A DNA stretch of 64,000 bases from Candidatus Marimicrobium litorale (GCF_026262645.1 NZ_SHNO01000001.1:1116001-1180000), one strand, 5' to 3'. Shown: positions 46,371-55,727, numbered from the stretch's first letter. Notes: generated by a model not told the origin, from the letters alone. Made by a program: numbers and translations.

Positions 46371-46469
46371 AATTGCATTTCATCCTGTTCCAGTTGCTTT
46401 TCCGTTTATGCCAAAGCCGTCGAGTGGGCACAACACGCCTAAATTAATACTCGCCTAGTTATTTGTAAA

Positions 46470-46497
46470 ATGAATTTTATAGATATATATTATTCAT
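46470..46497. promoter_or_regulatory. AT-rich inverted repeat between CCO3 and the LysR gene
   Basis: ATGAAT and ATTCAT are symmetric about an AT-rich 16-base centre in the divergent promoter region 46371-46575. It is a reasonable place for LysR binding (T-N11-A type sites are common there), but the base composition makes chance symmetry likely. Confidence 0.35.
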
Positions 46498-46575
46498 ATT
46501 ATGCATTATTTCAGCGGTCAGAGCGGCGCGTCTGCCGGCTTTTTGCCGCGATAAAATAGGCGCATTAAGGCACCA

Positions 46576-47532
46576 ATGGATATACAAAGGCTGGACCTGA
46601 ATCTTTTGAAGGTGCTGGACGCGTTGCTCAAGGACCGCAGCGTCTCCCGCGCGGCAGAACGCCTGAACCTGAGCCAACCCGCGATGAGCCATGCTCTGAA
46701 GCGCCTGCGTGAACAGTTGAACGACCCCCTAATGGTCAGGGGTTCCCGGGGCATGGAGCCCACGCCTTATGCGGAGGGCCTGATCGAACCGCTGCGCCTT
46801 ATCCTCGGCATAGTGGAGCGGGATGTTTTAAGACAGGAGCCCTTCGACCCTCTCAAAACAGAGAGAAGCTTCACCATTGGTATCGACACTCATCTGGCCA
46901 ATACCTTTATTCCACCGCTGGTCTCCAGCACTCTGACTGGTGCGCCCCACAGCAGCATCCACAGCAGGTTGCTGTCGTCGAATTTTCAACACAGGCCCTA
47001 TCTCGAGGGGAGCGTGGATCTGGCCATCGGCACCGCATCGAACAACCCGATAAAACTGTCACGGGAATATCTGTTCCGTGATGAAATCTGCGGCATTGTG
47101 CGACTCGGCCACCCCAGGTACAAAAAGTCTGTCAGCCTGAAGATGCTGGCGAACGATTTCGAGCACATCGGTTACTACATCAAGGGCGAACCAACAACGA
47201 TTATCGACGACTTACTTGCAGACCACGGCCTCAGGCGCCACTGTCCCGTAACCGTATCGGACTTACAGGGCGTCAATGAAATTCTACTGAACAGCGATCT
47301 GCTTCTGGTCGGCGCAGTAAAGCAAGTCCTTGCGACCATTGATCGCTTCAACATCGAACTGCCCTATCACATCATCAAGTTGCCCGGCATCGTGACACAG
47401 CGTTACTCGTCTAACGTGGATATGTTCTGGCGTCCACAGGACGCAGAGGATCCTGCTCACTGCTGGCTAAGGAATCAGGTGCGTGAGATAGGCAACACGA
47501 TAGAATCAACCAAGATACGTTTTGAAAAATAG
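46576..47532 (+). CDS. LysR-family transcriptional regulator
   Basis: A 318-residue LysR regulator. The winged helix-turn-helix at residues 1-65 reads DLNLLKVLDALLKDRSVSRAAERLNLSQPAMSHALKRLR in two blocks, followed by a linker helix and a periplasmic-binding-protein-like effector domain (about 95-300). The N-terminus is of the NodD/NahR/LinR-like sort often tied to aromatic effectors. It is divergent from CCO3, the classical LysR arrangement, so CCO3 is its likeliest target. Confidence 0.88.
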   Translation: MDIQRLDLNLLKVLDALLKDRSVSRAAERLNLSQPAMSHALKRLREQLNDPLMVRGSRGMEPTPYAEGLIEPLRLILGIVERDVLRQEPFDPLKTERSFTIGIDTHLANTFIPPLVSSTLTGAPHSSIHSRLLSSNFQHRPYLEGSVDLAIGTASNNPIKLSREYLFRDEICGIVRLGHPRYKKSVSLKMLANDFEHIGYYIKGEPTTIIDDLLADHGLRRHCPVTVSDLQGVNEILLNSDLLLVGAVKQVLATIDRFNIELPYHIIKLPGIVTQRYSSNVDMFWRPQDAEDPAHCWLRNQVREIGNTIESTKIRFEK

Positions 47533-47537
47533 TGCCC

Positions 47538-47557
47538 GCGGTGACGCTTGTCACCGC
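47538..47557. terminator. Bidirectional hairpin between convergent LysR and CCO4 genes
   Basis: A perfect GCGGTGAC/GTCACCGC stem with a GCTT loop, five bases after the LysR stop and 12 bases after the CCO4 stop on the other strand. The strong stem suits a shared terminator, but T runs are absent. Confidence 0.55.
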
Positions 47558-47569
47558 AGGTAGTTGATG

Positions 47570-48997
47570 TCAGCCCTGGCGCCAACTTCCGTGAAAACCA
47601 GCCGGTATGCGATGCGACAGGTGCACCTTGGCTACCGGGCCATCTGCCAGCTTGAGGGCATTGAATATGTAAAGACTGCTCGTCCTCGTTTCGAAACTGG
47701 TCACCACTGAGAGCAAATACCCTTTCCCCTCTTCGTCAGATCCAGGGGCGGGCACAAAAATAGGCTCAGACACCACGGACTGACCACAATTGAACCTGTC
47801 CTGCGCCGTGCCCTCATGATCGAAGTGCCCCAGCACATTGTAAAATCGAAGACTCTCGTCCAGTTCGCTGACATTACTGCCATCGGTGGAGGCGTACCAG
47901 CCATGGCGGTAAGCCTTACTGGCATGGCGAGGGTCGCACTGAGGAAACTCCGATTCAAACTCATCGATTTGCTCAAATGTAGCGCGCGCGTCGCTCTTGG
48001 TCATATCGATCGTCCAGCGGGTGAGGAAAGGCTGCGCCTTGCCAGTAGATTCGCCGTCGGGTGTAGGGAACAGAGGAGCCTGCTCGAACTGGCAACCATC
48101 GATAGTGATAACACCGTCCTTGTCAAAACCGTTCATGAAATGGAACGTGAAACACAGATCCATCTCGACCCATCGCACGTCCTCGGGAGAACTGCTGTCG
48201 CGTGGAATAATGCCCAGATGCACCCCTTTTTCAGGTTCCCAGGCAAAAGGCGGTCCACCCTCCATTGCGCGCTCCAGGCTGCCGGTAATCGGCATTATCG
48301 GAACAATGATGTAGTTCTCCGTGATGACAAAATCGTGCACCATCGCTGAGTAGGGCGTGGGGATGTGGATACTGTCCGTCAGGATTCCGTCCTTGTTGAC
48401 TTTGTGGAGCATCACATCCGATGAAAATGGTCCTGATGCCATATAAGCAAAAAATACCATTTCGCCCGTATCCGGGTCGATCTTTGGATGCGCGGTCATC
48501 GCTGTGTTCAGCTTGCCGCGAAAATTCCAGCTACCAATAGACTCAAGCGTCCTTGGGTCCACCTCATAGGGCGGATGACCCTCTTCCATAACCAACAAGC
48601 GACCCCCGTGCCACACTGTTGCAGTGTTGGCGGTACCGTCCTTGTCAGTGAACACAAAGTCACTGTACTGCGGGTCGCAGTCAAACGGGTTCATGGGATT
48701 GATCAATGTCTCCCCGGCCCGGTCCTCATGCTTCCATTTGGCGGTGCGCACCCAGCGATTGTTGTAGTCGACCTTTCCATTCTCAATATGGAAGGCGTGC
48801 ACCATGCCGTCACCCATGAATAGATGGTAGTCGCCCCGAGGGCTGAAACGCTGATTGGGACCGGCTCTATATAAGCTTCCGCAGAGATCGGCAGGCACTT
48901 CTCCCTCCACGATCAGGTCGTTGGCATCGCATTCCATCTGGATCGAACCATAGGGAAAGTTAAGAAATGGATTGGTATCTGACATCGGTTGAGACAT
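47570..48997 (-). CDS. Carotenoid oxygenase family protein (CCO4)
   Basis: A 475-residue paralog of CCO3 with iron histidines His170, His221, His286 and His469. GAGGAG lies five bases before the ATG. It differs from CCO3 in the N-terminal blade (FSPRGDYHLFMGDG against FPPENEYHFFTGDG), so substrate range may differ. It is divergent from a second TetR gene with inverted repeats in the gap, making a self-contained enzyme-regulator unit like CCO3/LysR. Confidence 0.86.
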   Translation of the reverse strand: MSQPMSDTNPFLNFPYGSIQMECDANDLIVEGEVPADLCGSLYRAGPNQRFSPRGDYHLFMGDGMVHAFHIENGKVDYNNRWVRTAKWKHEDRAGETLINPMNPFDCDPQYSDFVFTDKDGTANTATVWHGGRLLVMEEGHPPYEVDPRTLESIGSWNFRGKLNTAMTAHPKIDPDTGEMVFFAYMASGPFSSDVMLHKVNKDGILTDSIHIPTPYSAMVHDFVITENYIIVPIMPITGSLERAMEGGPPFAWEPEKGVHLGIIPRDSSSPEDVRWVEMDLCFTFHFMNGFDKDGVITIDGCQFEQAPLFPTPDGESTGKAQPFLTRWTIDMTKSDARATFEQIDEFESEFPQCDPRHASKAYRHGWYASTDGSNVSELDESLRFYNVLGHFDHEGTAQDRFNCGQSVVSEPIFVPAPGSDEEGKGYLLSVVTSFETRTSSLYIFNALKLADGPVAKVHLSHRIPAGFHGSWRQG

Positions 48998-49069
48998 GGC
49001 AACTCCTCGCTGTTATTCACTTGATCTGACTATTGTAGACGCTGGAAACATTAGCACCTGTTTTTAATG

Positions 49070-49091
49070 TTTACAATAGAAACACTGTAAA
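49070..49091. promoter_or_regulatory. Inverted repeat in the CCO4/TetR divergent promoter
   Basis: TTTACA and TGTAAA are separated by ten bases. The wider region 49030-49091 also holds CTATTGTA (49030-49037) opposite TACAATAG, and AAACATTA opposite TAATGTTT, so several nested repeats overlap. This suits a TetR operator distinct from the recurrent 22-bp one. Confidence 0.45.
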
Positions 49092-49137
49092 GCCTTTGCT
49101 AAACTGCACCGGTCTGCAGGGGTCGAGGCCACACAGC

Positions 49138-49770
49138 GTGAAAAGCGCAAAACAAAAATACCATCATGGCGACTTGCGAGCGGCACTATTGGAAGCCGCT
49201 CTCGCCGTGTTGAACGAACTGGGACCACAGGGACTCTCTATCCGAGAAGTCGCGAGGCGGGCCGGCGTATCTCACACGGCGCCCTATCGGCACTTTGCCG
49301 ATAAGGACGAGCTCATTCTGGCCGTGGTCGAGCAGGGTTTTGAACTCATGCAGCACACCATGACGGCGGAGCAGGACGCCGCGGGCCCAGATCCGTTGGC
49401 CCAGTTTGCTGCCAGCGGCTTTGCCTACGTGAACTTTGCCCTGTCACACCCCGCCTATTACCGGGTGATGTTCAGTGGCGACCTGCTCAGCAGCAAAGGA
49501 CACGTGGCCTTCCAGCACACCAGTAGCCGGGCCATCCGCGAGATGGTGACCGATATCAAATTGGGCCAGGAGCAAGGGGTATTGCGCCCCGGTGACCCCG
49601 TCGTGCAGGCGTTGACAATCTGGTCAACGATCCACGGCTTCGTCTCCATCGTCAATGACAACCGCCTGAGCCATCTTGTTGGCGAGGATTTTTCTCTCGA
49701 TGACATTCGGGTGCAGGTCCTGGTGATGATATTCGACGGGCTGGGGGTCCCCGAACGACTCGAAAAATAA
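49138..49770 (+). CDS. TetR/AcrR-family regulator (second)
   Basis: A 210-residue TetR-type regulator starting at GTG 49138, with GAGG nine bases upstream; the TTG-started frame at 49096 would cover the promoter. The helix-turn-helix domain begins YHHGDLRAALLEAALAVL and continues LSIREVARRAGVSHTAPYRHFADKDEL; the C-terminal domain is of the WHG/TetR_C_13-like type. It is divergent from CCO4, its likely target, and is followed by the TonB-dependent receptor gene, which has its own operator copy. Confidence 0.87.
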   Translation: MKSAKQKYHHGDLRAALLEAALAVLNELGPQGLSIREVARRAGVSHTAPYRHFADKDELILAVVEQGFELMQHTMTAEQDAAGPDPLAQFAASGFAYVNFALSHPAYYRVMFSGDLLSSKGHVAFQHTSSRAIREMVTDIKLGQEQGVLRPGDPVVQALTIWSTIHGFVSIVNDNRLSHLVGEDFSLDDIRVQVLVMIFDGLGVPERLEK

Positions 49771-49818
49771 ACCTACTCCCGACCGTCAACCCCTGCCACT
49801 TCGTGCCTAGCGATAAAA

Positions 49819-49840
49819 AATCAGTCAAATCTGTTTGTTT
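49819..49840. promoter_or_regulatory. Regulon operator copy 6, at the TonB-dependent receptor promoter
   Basis: AATCAGTCA, spacer AATC, TGTTTGTTT, 109 bases before the receptor ATG and 48 bases after the end of the second TetR gene. Confidence 0.74.
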
Positions 49841-49949
49841 TTAAAATACCGTTTTGTTACTGTGGTTATCTCCCATCCGAAGAACCCTCGGATGAGGGCA
49901 TCTGACGCCCGCAGTGGCATAAATATAAAACGATTTACTGGTGATTTTC

Positions 49950-52358
49950 ATGGCGAAACGTCCTTTACTACTGGGCCTGACACTATTAGTCACAGCATTA
50001 CCTTCATGGTCCCAGACCGTGCAACCCGATCCGCTTGCCCTTGAGGAAGTCGTCGTCACCGCAACTAAACGCGTGGAAAGCATTCAGGAAGTTCCCATGT
50101 CAGTAACGGCATTCACCAGTGAATTCTTTAAGGACTCCGGTGTAACCAATCTGTCGCAGCTGCAAGACTACACCCCCAGCCTGAAAATAACGCCGGGGAC
50201 GGATTCCAACTCCACCTCAATCCGTATTCGCGGCATCGGGTCCGTGGGCACTAACGTCGGCATCGACCCCAGTGTCGGAACGTTTATAGACGGCGTGTAC
50301 CAGGGTCGCGCCGGTATGAGTATCGGCGACCTGATCGATATCGAGCGTATCGAAATCCTGCGCGGCCCCCAGGGAACGCTCTACGGCAAGAATACCGCCG
50401 CCGGCGCAATCAGTATTATCACCAAGGCACCCTCACCCGAAGCGCTAGCGGCTGAGGTAGAACTGCAGTACAACACAGACGAACGAGCAGAGGTGCATGC
50501 CATGGTGAACGTACCCTTCGGTGACACGGGCCACGCCATGCGGCTGACAGGTTATGCCATCGACGGAGACCACCTGTACGAAAATACCTACAACAACGAA
50601 GATTTGAATAACGCGAACAAGTGGGGAGTGAAGTCCCGCATCCTGTTCGACGGCGATACCAATCCCGACCGCAGACTGGGCGAATTCCTCTTCACCATGG
50701 ATTACACCAAGGAAGACACCGATTGCTGCGCACTCGCTGTCATAGACTACGATGGACTCTCTACACTGAACACTCCCAGCCTTAATGCAGCCTCTGCCGC
50801 GCTCTCTGCACAACTGGGCAACAATGCCCAAGGCAACCCGATACTGGAGTGGCACTCCTTCGAGGACTCCGAAGGCTTCCTGCCTCCCAGCCCCAACGCC
50901 TTTGACGACGACAACTACTGGGTGAATGCTGACATCACTAACGAAGTGACCATTGGCGGCGCGGCGCTGGAGTGGAACAGAGACCTGTCCAACGAAAACA
51001 CCCTTACGTTCATCAATGCCTGGCGTCATTACGAGTCGAAGAGTGCCTACGATGGTGATTTCACCGCCTACGATGCCGTCACTGGCTCACAGGACATCGA
51101 TTTTGACCAATATTCGTCAGAGTTCCGCATTACCTCCCCCGGCGGCGAAACCATCGATTACCAGGCCGGCCTCTACGCGTTTTATTCCAAAATGGATTCG
51201 CAGGGCACGTTCCGCCAGGCGGTTCCGCTCGTGACGAACATTAACGTCGGTGGGTTCCCTCTCAGTAATCTCTTTCCCGACGGCACACTCAACACCGATG
51301 ACAACATTTATAAAACCACCAGCTATGCTGCCTTCGGGCAACTGATCTGGAACATTACCGACAATTTTAATACCACGTTCGGATTGCGTTACACCTACGA
51401 AAGAAAGGAGCGGGACGGCTCGCAGATCACTACGCCTGTTTCGGTAATCGATATCCCGCCCGTCGCAGGGCCCGACGTATACTACGACGAAGCCCGCAAC
51501 GATGATGACTGGTCACCCACGATCATCGCCCGCTACTTTGTTACAGCAGACATCATGACTTACGCCAGCATCAGCCGTGGTTTCAAATCCGGCGGATTCA
51601 ACCAGCGCCGTGAGCTGGAGGGCCGCAACGGTGAGTTCGATCCTGAGACGTCCACGAACTATGAAATTGGCTGGAAAAGCTCTACAGAGAACCGCCGCCT
51701 GCAATTCAACGGCTCCCTTTACTTCACCAACTACGATGATTTTCAGGCTCAAGCCTTCGATGGCAATAACCTGACGGTGACCAACGCAGGCTCAATGGAG
51801 AGCTACGGTGTGGAACTGGATGCTGTCTTTGTGCCCATGGCTGATATGGTCGCGGGAGCCGCCATCGGATATAACAAAGCAGAATATCAGGATTTCGACA
51901 ATGGGCAGTGCACCATCCAACAGAGTTTTAACTATTACTTCGTCGAGCTGGATGCACAGGGCGGTGTTCCCGGAACAGCCGTTCCCGCCTGTACCCAGGA
52001 TCTTGCCGGTAAGGCCATCGACAATGCACCCGAGTGGACGGTCAGCAGTTATGTGCAGTACGAGCATGACCTGACCGCTGACCTGTTTGGCAAGGTGCGC
52101 GTAGAACATAACTACATTGACAGTTTTTACCTCGACCAGGACCTTGATCCCAATCTGGAAAACGACTCGGTCAATCTGCTAAACCTGCGCTTTACCCTGA
52201 GCAACATGGAACAGACTTGGGAAGCAGCGATCTGGGGGCAGAATTTGCTCGATGAGGAGTATTACGCCTTCGGCCTGGATATCCCCGTGATGGGTGGTTA
52301 CGCAGGCGTTGTCGCTCCAGGTGAACTGTACGGTATCACACTGCGACTTTACTATTAG
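49950..52358 (+). CDS. TonB-dependent outer-membrane receptor
   Basis: An 802-residue TonB-dependent receptor. A signal peptide (LLLGLTLLVTALPSWSQ) precedes the TonB-box-like EEVVVTATKR. The plug domain follows, with IRGIGSVG, DGVYQGR and IEILRGPQGTLYGKNTAAGAISI in two blocks, then a 22-strand-type barrel ending ITLRLYY with the terminal aromatic. It resembles the receptor class often found with degradation genes for hydrophobic compounds, not siderophore receptors in particular. The start is ATG 49950; GTG 49941 is the alternative. It would bring the island's substrate across the outer membrane. Confidence 0.9.
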   Translation: MAKRPLLLGLTLLVTALPSWSQTVQPDPLALEEVVVTATKRVESIQEVPMSVTAFTSEFFKDSGVTNLSQLQDYTPSLKITPGTDSNSTSIRIRGIGSVGTNVGIDPSVGTFIDGVYQGRAGMSIGDLIDIERIEILRGPQGTLYGKNTAAGAISIITKAPSPEALAAEVELQYNTDERAEVHAMVNVPFGDTGHAMRLTGYAIDGDHLYENTYNNEDLNNANKWGVKSRILFDGDTNPDRRLGEFLFTMDYTKEDTDCCALAVIDYDGLSTLNTPSLNAASAALSAQLGNNAQGNPILEWHSFEDSEGFLPPSPNAFDDDNYWVNADITNEVTIGGAALEWNRDLSNENTLTFINAWRHYESKSAYDGDFTAYDAVTGSQDIDFDQYSSEFRITSPGGETIDYQAGLYAFYSKMDSQGTFRQAVPLVTNINVGGFPLSNLFPDGTLNTDDNIYKTTSYAAFGQLIWNITDNFNTTFGLRYTYERKERDGSQITTPVSVIDIPPVAGPDVYYDEARNDDDWSPTIIARYFVTADIMTYASISRGFKSGGFNQRRELEGRNGEFDPETSTNYEIGWKSSTENRRLQFNGSLYFTNYDDFQAQAFDGNNLTVTNAGSMESYGVELDAVFVPMADMVAGAAIGYNKAEYQDFDNGQCTIQQSFNYYFVELDAQGGVPGTAVPACTQDLAGKAIDNAPEWTVSSYVQYEHDLTADLFGKVRVEHNYIDSFYLDQDLDPNLENDSVNLLNLRFTLSNMEQTWEAAIWGQNLLDEEYYAFGLDIPVMGGYAGVVAPGELYGITLRLYY

Positions 52359-52445
52359 GACCGTTGCCCAGCAGGGAGGCGCGGTTCGTACTCGTGACAC
52401 ACCGGCGACGAGCCAGTCGCTTAAATAACAATGGAGCGATGTAGT

Positions 52446-53249
52446 ATGTCCGAAGAAGCGATCATCTCTACTGACCAGCGCTCTGGCCGCGTTGCGCCGC
52501 CAAATACAGCGGGGTTCTACGCGAACTGGGGACCACAGGCGTGGATAGACATGTGGATGTCGAACACGATGCTGGTAAAAAAAGCCATGCCAATCGTCAG
52601 CCATACCTTCGTCCCCATTCTTCGTCTATCCGGAGATAAAGAGCAGGTAGACAGGGATTACGATGAAATTAAGTCGCGCCGCGAAATTATCCGTTGGAAC
52701 GACTCACCGCGGGAAAAGTGGCGCAAGCGTTATGGCAACTTCGTCCGTGAGGCCGAATGGGCACTGCTCGAGCTGCGAAAATACTACAGCCAGAAGCAGT
52801 TCGAAGAAATAGTGATTGGCACCTCTGTTGCACTGTCCTACGAAACATCGGCTGATTTTCTCAACATGATGAATAGCATGTCCGATAAAAATGCCAAGAA
52901 AGCCGCCAAGGCTTCGAATGATGGCCCCAAAAAGCCAAGCCGCTGGAGTAGGTTCATGTTTGAAACCTTCAATCCGGCACACTGGCTCACCGGTCCTGCG
53001 ACCATCACGCAATTCGATCCATCCCAGGGATTGACCGAAATGTTTATCCCCGAATGCGGGTGGCACACCTGCGGCCCTGCTGATCGCCTCCCTAATCCCA
53101 ACGCGTTGCCGGAAGAGGGATGCCTACACATCTGCAAAGGGCCCTTCGAGGCTTTATTTAAAGGTGAGGGCGGCGGATTGAAGATGGAGTTTGAGCCCCA
53201 TCTTCCTGAGACTTCCTGCACTGTTCGCATGAGCTGGCAGACCAACTAG
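52446..53249 (+). CDS. Uncharacterised protein, weak resemblance to ATC-hydrolase-like family
   Basis: A 267-residue soluble protein I cannot firmly place. The N-terminal half is helical and charged (MWMSNTMLVKKAMPIVSHTF, EKWRKRYGNFVREAEWALLELRKYY). The C-terminal part has FIPECGWHTCG, CLHICKGPFEALFKG and CTVRMSWQ, a Cys-rich pattern reminiscent of L-2-amino-thiazoline-4-carboxylate hydrolase-like proteins, but this is weak. ATG 52446 has GGAG nine bases upstream. It follows the receptor by 87 bases and is almost contiguous with a small coiled-coil gene, so it may process the imported compound. Confidence 0.6.
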   Translation: MSEEAIISTDQRSGRVAPPNTAGFYANWGPQAWIDMWMSNTMLVKKAMPIVSHTFVPILRLSGDKEQVDRDYDEIKSRREIIRWNDSPREKWRKRYGNFVREAEWALLELRKYYSQKQFEEIVIGTSVALSYETSADFLNMMNSMSDKNAKKAAKASNDGPKKPSRWSRFMFETFNPAHWLTGPATITQFDPSQGLTEMFIPECGWHTCGPADRLPNPNALPEEGCLHICKGPFEALFKGEGGGLKMEFEPHLPETSCTVRMSWQTN

Positions 53250-53255
53250 GGCCCG

Positions 53256-53483
53256 ATGTTCGTTCAACTCAAGGAATTCTTCTCCACGCAGTGCAACGTT
53301 ATGCAACTGCGACAGGAGGTTGCAGCGCTGCGTAAAAGGAATGCTCGTCTGGAATCGCAAAATGAAAGCATGCGACAAGGTATGCGTCGCTGCCTGACGT
53401 GCGAGTACCGACTCGACGTCAAGTCACGCCAGGGGAACGCACCTGTGCTGGACAAAGGCGGTGCAGGACACAAACAGGCCTGA
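53256..53483 (+). CDS. Small coiled-coil protein with CxxC motif
   Basis: A 75-residue protein, six bases after the preceding stop. A heptad-like helix (MQLRQEVAALRKRNARLESQNESMRQ) is followed by CLTCEYRL. The charged helix suggests dimerisation, and the CxxC could bind metal or act in redox. There is no clear ribosome site, so translational coupling to the upstream gene is likely. I do not recognise the family. It could be a spurious frame, but its position and reading direction support it. Confidence 0.45.
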   Translation: MFVQLKEFFSTQCNVMQLRQEVAALRKRNARLESQNESMRQGMRRCLTCEYRLDVKSRQGNAPVLDKGGAGHKQA

Positions 53484-53522
53484 CGAATTCTTAAACTGAC
53501 TATTACTACCACGAGGTAAACC

Positions 53523-54392
53523 ATGTCCGTCATCTTAGTTACCGGCGCCAGCACTGGCATCGGGCAGGAAACCGCCCTGCACTTCTCCCGTCAGGGCCAC
53601 GACGTATATGCCTCGGTGCGCAATCCGGACACGGCGACCGAACTGAAAGAAAAAATCGTCGAGGAAAAACTGTCCGCAAAAATCGTACGCCTGGATCTGG
53701 TAAAGCCCGACACGATTAAAGAGGCTGTTGCTACTATCGTCAAGGACAGTGGCCAGCTCGATGTGCTGATTGCCAACGCCGGAATCGGTGCAGGCTCTTC
53801 TGTTGAAGAGACAGCACTGGACACGGTGCGGGAAATTTTTGAGACCAACTACTTCGGTAACGTAAGCCTGCTGCAGGCAGTCACTCCGATCATGCGCCAG
53901 CAGCAATCAGGACACATTATCATGGTGGGTTCGCTGGCCGGTCGCTATGCGGCAGGCTGCCACGCCCACTACTCTGCCTCCAAGTGGGCCATGGAAGGGC
54001 TTTGCGAGTCACTTGCCCAGGAAATGGCAGAGTTCAATGCACGGGTCACTATTATCGAGCCCGGCTGCGTGGTGACCCCTATGTGGACCAAAGTAGAGGC
54101 CTCTGATACACCGCCACTCTACCCTGAGAACGTCAAACGCCTGGTGAGGTTCTTCGAATTTGGACTGGGTCGGCCCGCTATGCCCAGTGACGTGGCGGAT
54201 GCCATTGAGAACGCAATCACCGACGACAAAGCGCCCTTCCGTATTCCGGTGGGCAAGGACGCAGTGGAGGTAACATCTGGCAGGACGAAGGCGGGCGATG
54301 AGGCATGGGTTAGCATGCTCTGCCGGGACAACTACGACAACTTCGCCGATGGTTGGAAAGATATCGTCGGTGTCGAGTATTACCGGGACTGA
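53523..54392 (+). CDS. SDR family NAD(P)-dependent oxidoreductase
   Basis: A 289-residue SDR with TGASTGIGQETALHF, SVRNPDTA, NAGIGAG, catalytic Ser and YSASKWAMEGLCE, close in form to 17-beta-hydroxysteroid/retinol-type SDRs. GAGGT precedes the ATG. It is the last gene of the receptor operon (receptor, uncharacterised protein, coiled-coil protein, SDR). It converges with the zinc alcohol dehydrogenase gene. Confidence 0.85.
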   Translation: MSVILVTGASTGIGQETALHFSRQGHDVYASVRNPDTATELKEKIVEEKLSAKIVRLDLVKPDTIKEAVATIVKDSGQLDVLIANAGIGAGSSVEETALDTVREIFETNYFGNVSLLQAVTPIMRQQQSGHIIMVGSLAGRYAAGCHAHYSASKWAMEGLCESLAQEMAEFNARVTIIEPGCVVTPMWTKVEASDTPPLYPENVKRLVRFFEFGLGRPAMPSDVADAIENAITDDKAPFRIPVGKDAVEVTSGRTKAGDEAWVSMLCRDNYDNFADGWKDIVGVEYYRD

Positions 54393-54413
54393 CAGCAGTC
54401 TGCGGACAGCGGC

Positions 54414-55445
54414 CTAGAGCTTTGCCAGTACCTTGCATTGAGAAGTCGGCGTCTTGAGCGCTTCAAACGCCTGTGGCAGCTCTTCCAGTGAAATAATGTC
54501 GGTAATCATCGGCGCCACGTCGATACGCTGGTTCGCCAACATCGCTACCGAAGTTTCAAAGTCGTCCAGCGTGTAGGCTATGGCGAACTGAATATTCAGC
54601 TCTTTTACCAGTCCAAAGAAAGGCATGATTGCATCCGGCTGTTCGCAGACACCCACGGGGATAATCTTGCTGCCGTAGGGCGCAATCTCGATACACTGCT
54701 GCAAAAGGCCTGGCGCTCCCACACACTCGAAAATCACATCGGGCGGCCCGCCAGCCACGTCAATGAACTGCTCGAGCAAGTCTTCCGCCCCCTTTTTGAT
54801 ATCGGGCTTGATCACCCCTGTTGCCCCCATCTTGCGAGCTAATTCAACACGGACCTCTGCAAGCTCACTGACAATAATGTCCCGCGCGCCAAAGAAGTGG
54901 CACCACTGAGCAACTGTCAGGCCAATAGGACCCGCGCCAATGATCAAAATACGACTCCCCGCCTTCACATCGGCAATACGCACCGCGTGAATGCCTACTG
55001 CAAGAGGTTCCACCAGCGCCGCAGTCTGCAGATCCAAACTATCGGGCAGCCGCACGCTTTCACGGCTACCTGTCGTCACATACTCCGCAAAGCCGCCCTG
55101 GTCATTCACCCCGGACACTTTCTTTTCCTCGCATTCAAAAAAGCGACCCGCTGCACACGGCAGGCAGGTGCCGCAGGCGATAAACGGCAGTGCACAAATA
55201 CGATCTCCGACTTCCCAATCGCCCTCGGCCTCCGGGCCTACCTCGGCGATCTCTCCAACATATTCGTGTCCGAGAATCTGGCCACAGCAGGCGGTGGTCA
55301 GACCTTCTCGGGTGGCGTGGAGATCTGTGCCACAAACTCCGCAGTAGCTCACTTTTAGCACCAGCTCCGAGGGGTCCGGCGTGGGATCATCGACGATCTC
55401 AACGTCAAGGGGTTTGCCTACTTCCTTAAAAACTGCAGCCTTCAT
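54414..55445 (-). CDS. Zinc-dependent alcohol dehydrogenase (MDR)
   Basis: A 343-residue zinc MDR alcohol dehydrogenase. Catalytic-zinc residues lie in GVCGTDLHA and GHEYVG, the structural-zinc Cys cluster in ACGTCLPCAAGRFFEC, and the Rossmann loop in GAGPIGLTVAQW. It resembles butanediol/sorbitol-type dehydrogenases. I chose ATG 55445 over 55460, since the family begins with MKAAV. It is divergent from the SDR operon at 55728 across operator copy 7 and probably oxidises a pathway alcohol. Confidence 0.88.
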   Translation of the reverse strand: MKAAVFKEVGKPLDVEIVDDPTPDPSELVLKVSYCGVCGTDLHATREGLTTACCGQILGHEYVGEIAEVGPEAEGDWEVGDRICALPFIACGTCLPCAAGRFFECEEKKVSGVNDQGGFAEYVTTGSRESVRLPDSLDLQTAALVEPLAVGIHAVRIADVKAGSRILIIGAGPIGLTVAQWCHFFGARDIIVSELAEVRVELARKMGATGVIKPDIKKGAEDLLEQFIDVAGGPPDVIFECVGAPGLLQQCIEIAPYGSKIIPVGVCEQPDAIMPFFGLVKELNIQFAIAYTLDDFETSVAMLANQRIDVAPMITDIISLEELPQAFEALKTPTSQCKVLAKL

Positions 55446-55577
55446 CACCTGACCTCGCATTCACGCCCATGACGGGGAAAATTCTAGTGTAATTAGCGCC
55501 GACGCACTGTGTAAAAGGCCTTAAAAAGCGGCCTGGCACAGCGCATCTGTGGTTGCCCACCCTATCGGATAGAAAAT

Positions 55578-55599
55578 AAACAGTCAAATCTGATTGTTT
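55578..55599. promoter_or_regulatory. Regulon operator copy 7
   Basis: AAACAGTCA, spacer AATC, TGATTGTTT: both halves match the consensus exactly. It lies in the 282-base gap between the divergent zinc alcohol dehydrogenase (55445) and SDR (55728) genes, which shows no other clear feature. Confidence 0.78.
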
Positions 55600-55727
55600 T
55601 TTTACAGGCGGTTTGATAACTTGCTTTTCAAGCTGAAACGGCACGGCGGGACGCCTGACTCAGTGGCTTTCGGGGCCTACCCGTCTCTTGGCCGGCGCAC
55701 ACTAATACAGTCACAATGGAGAACAGC

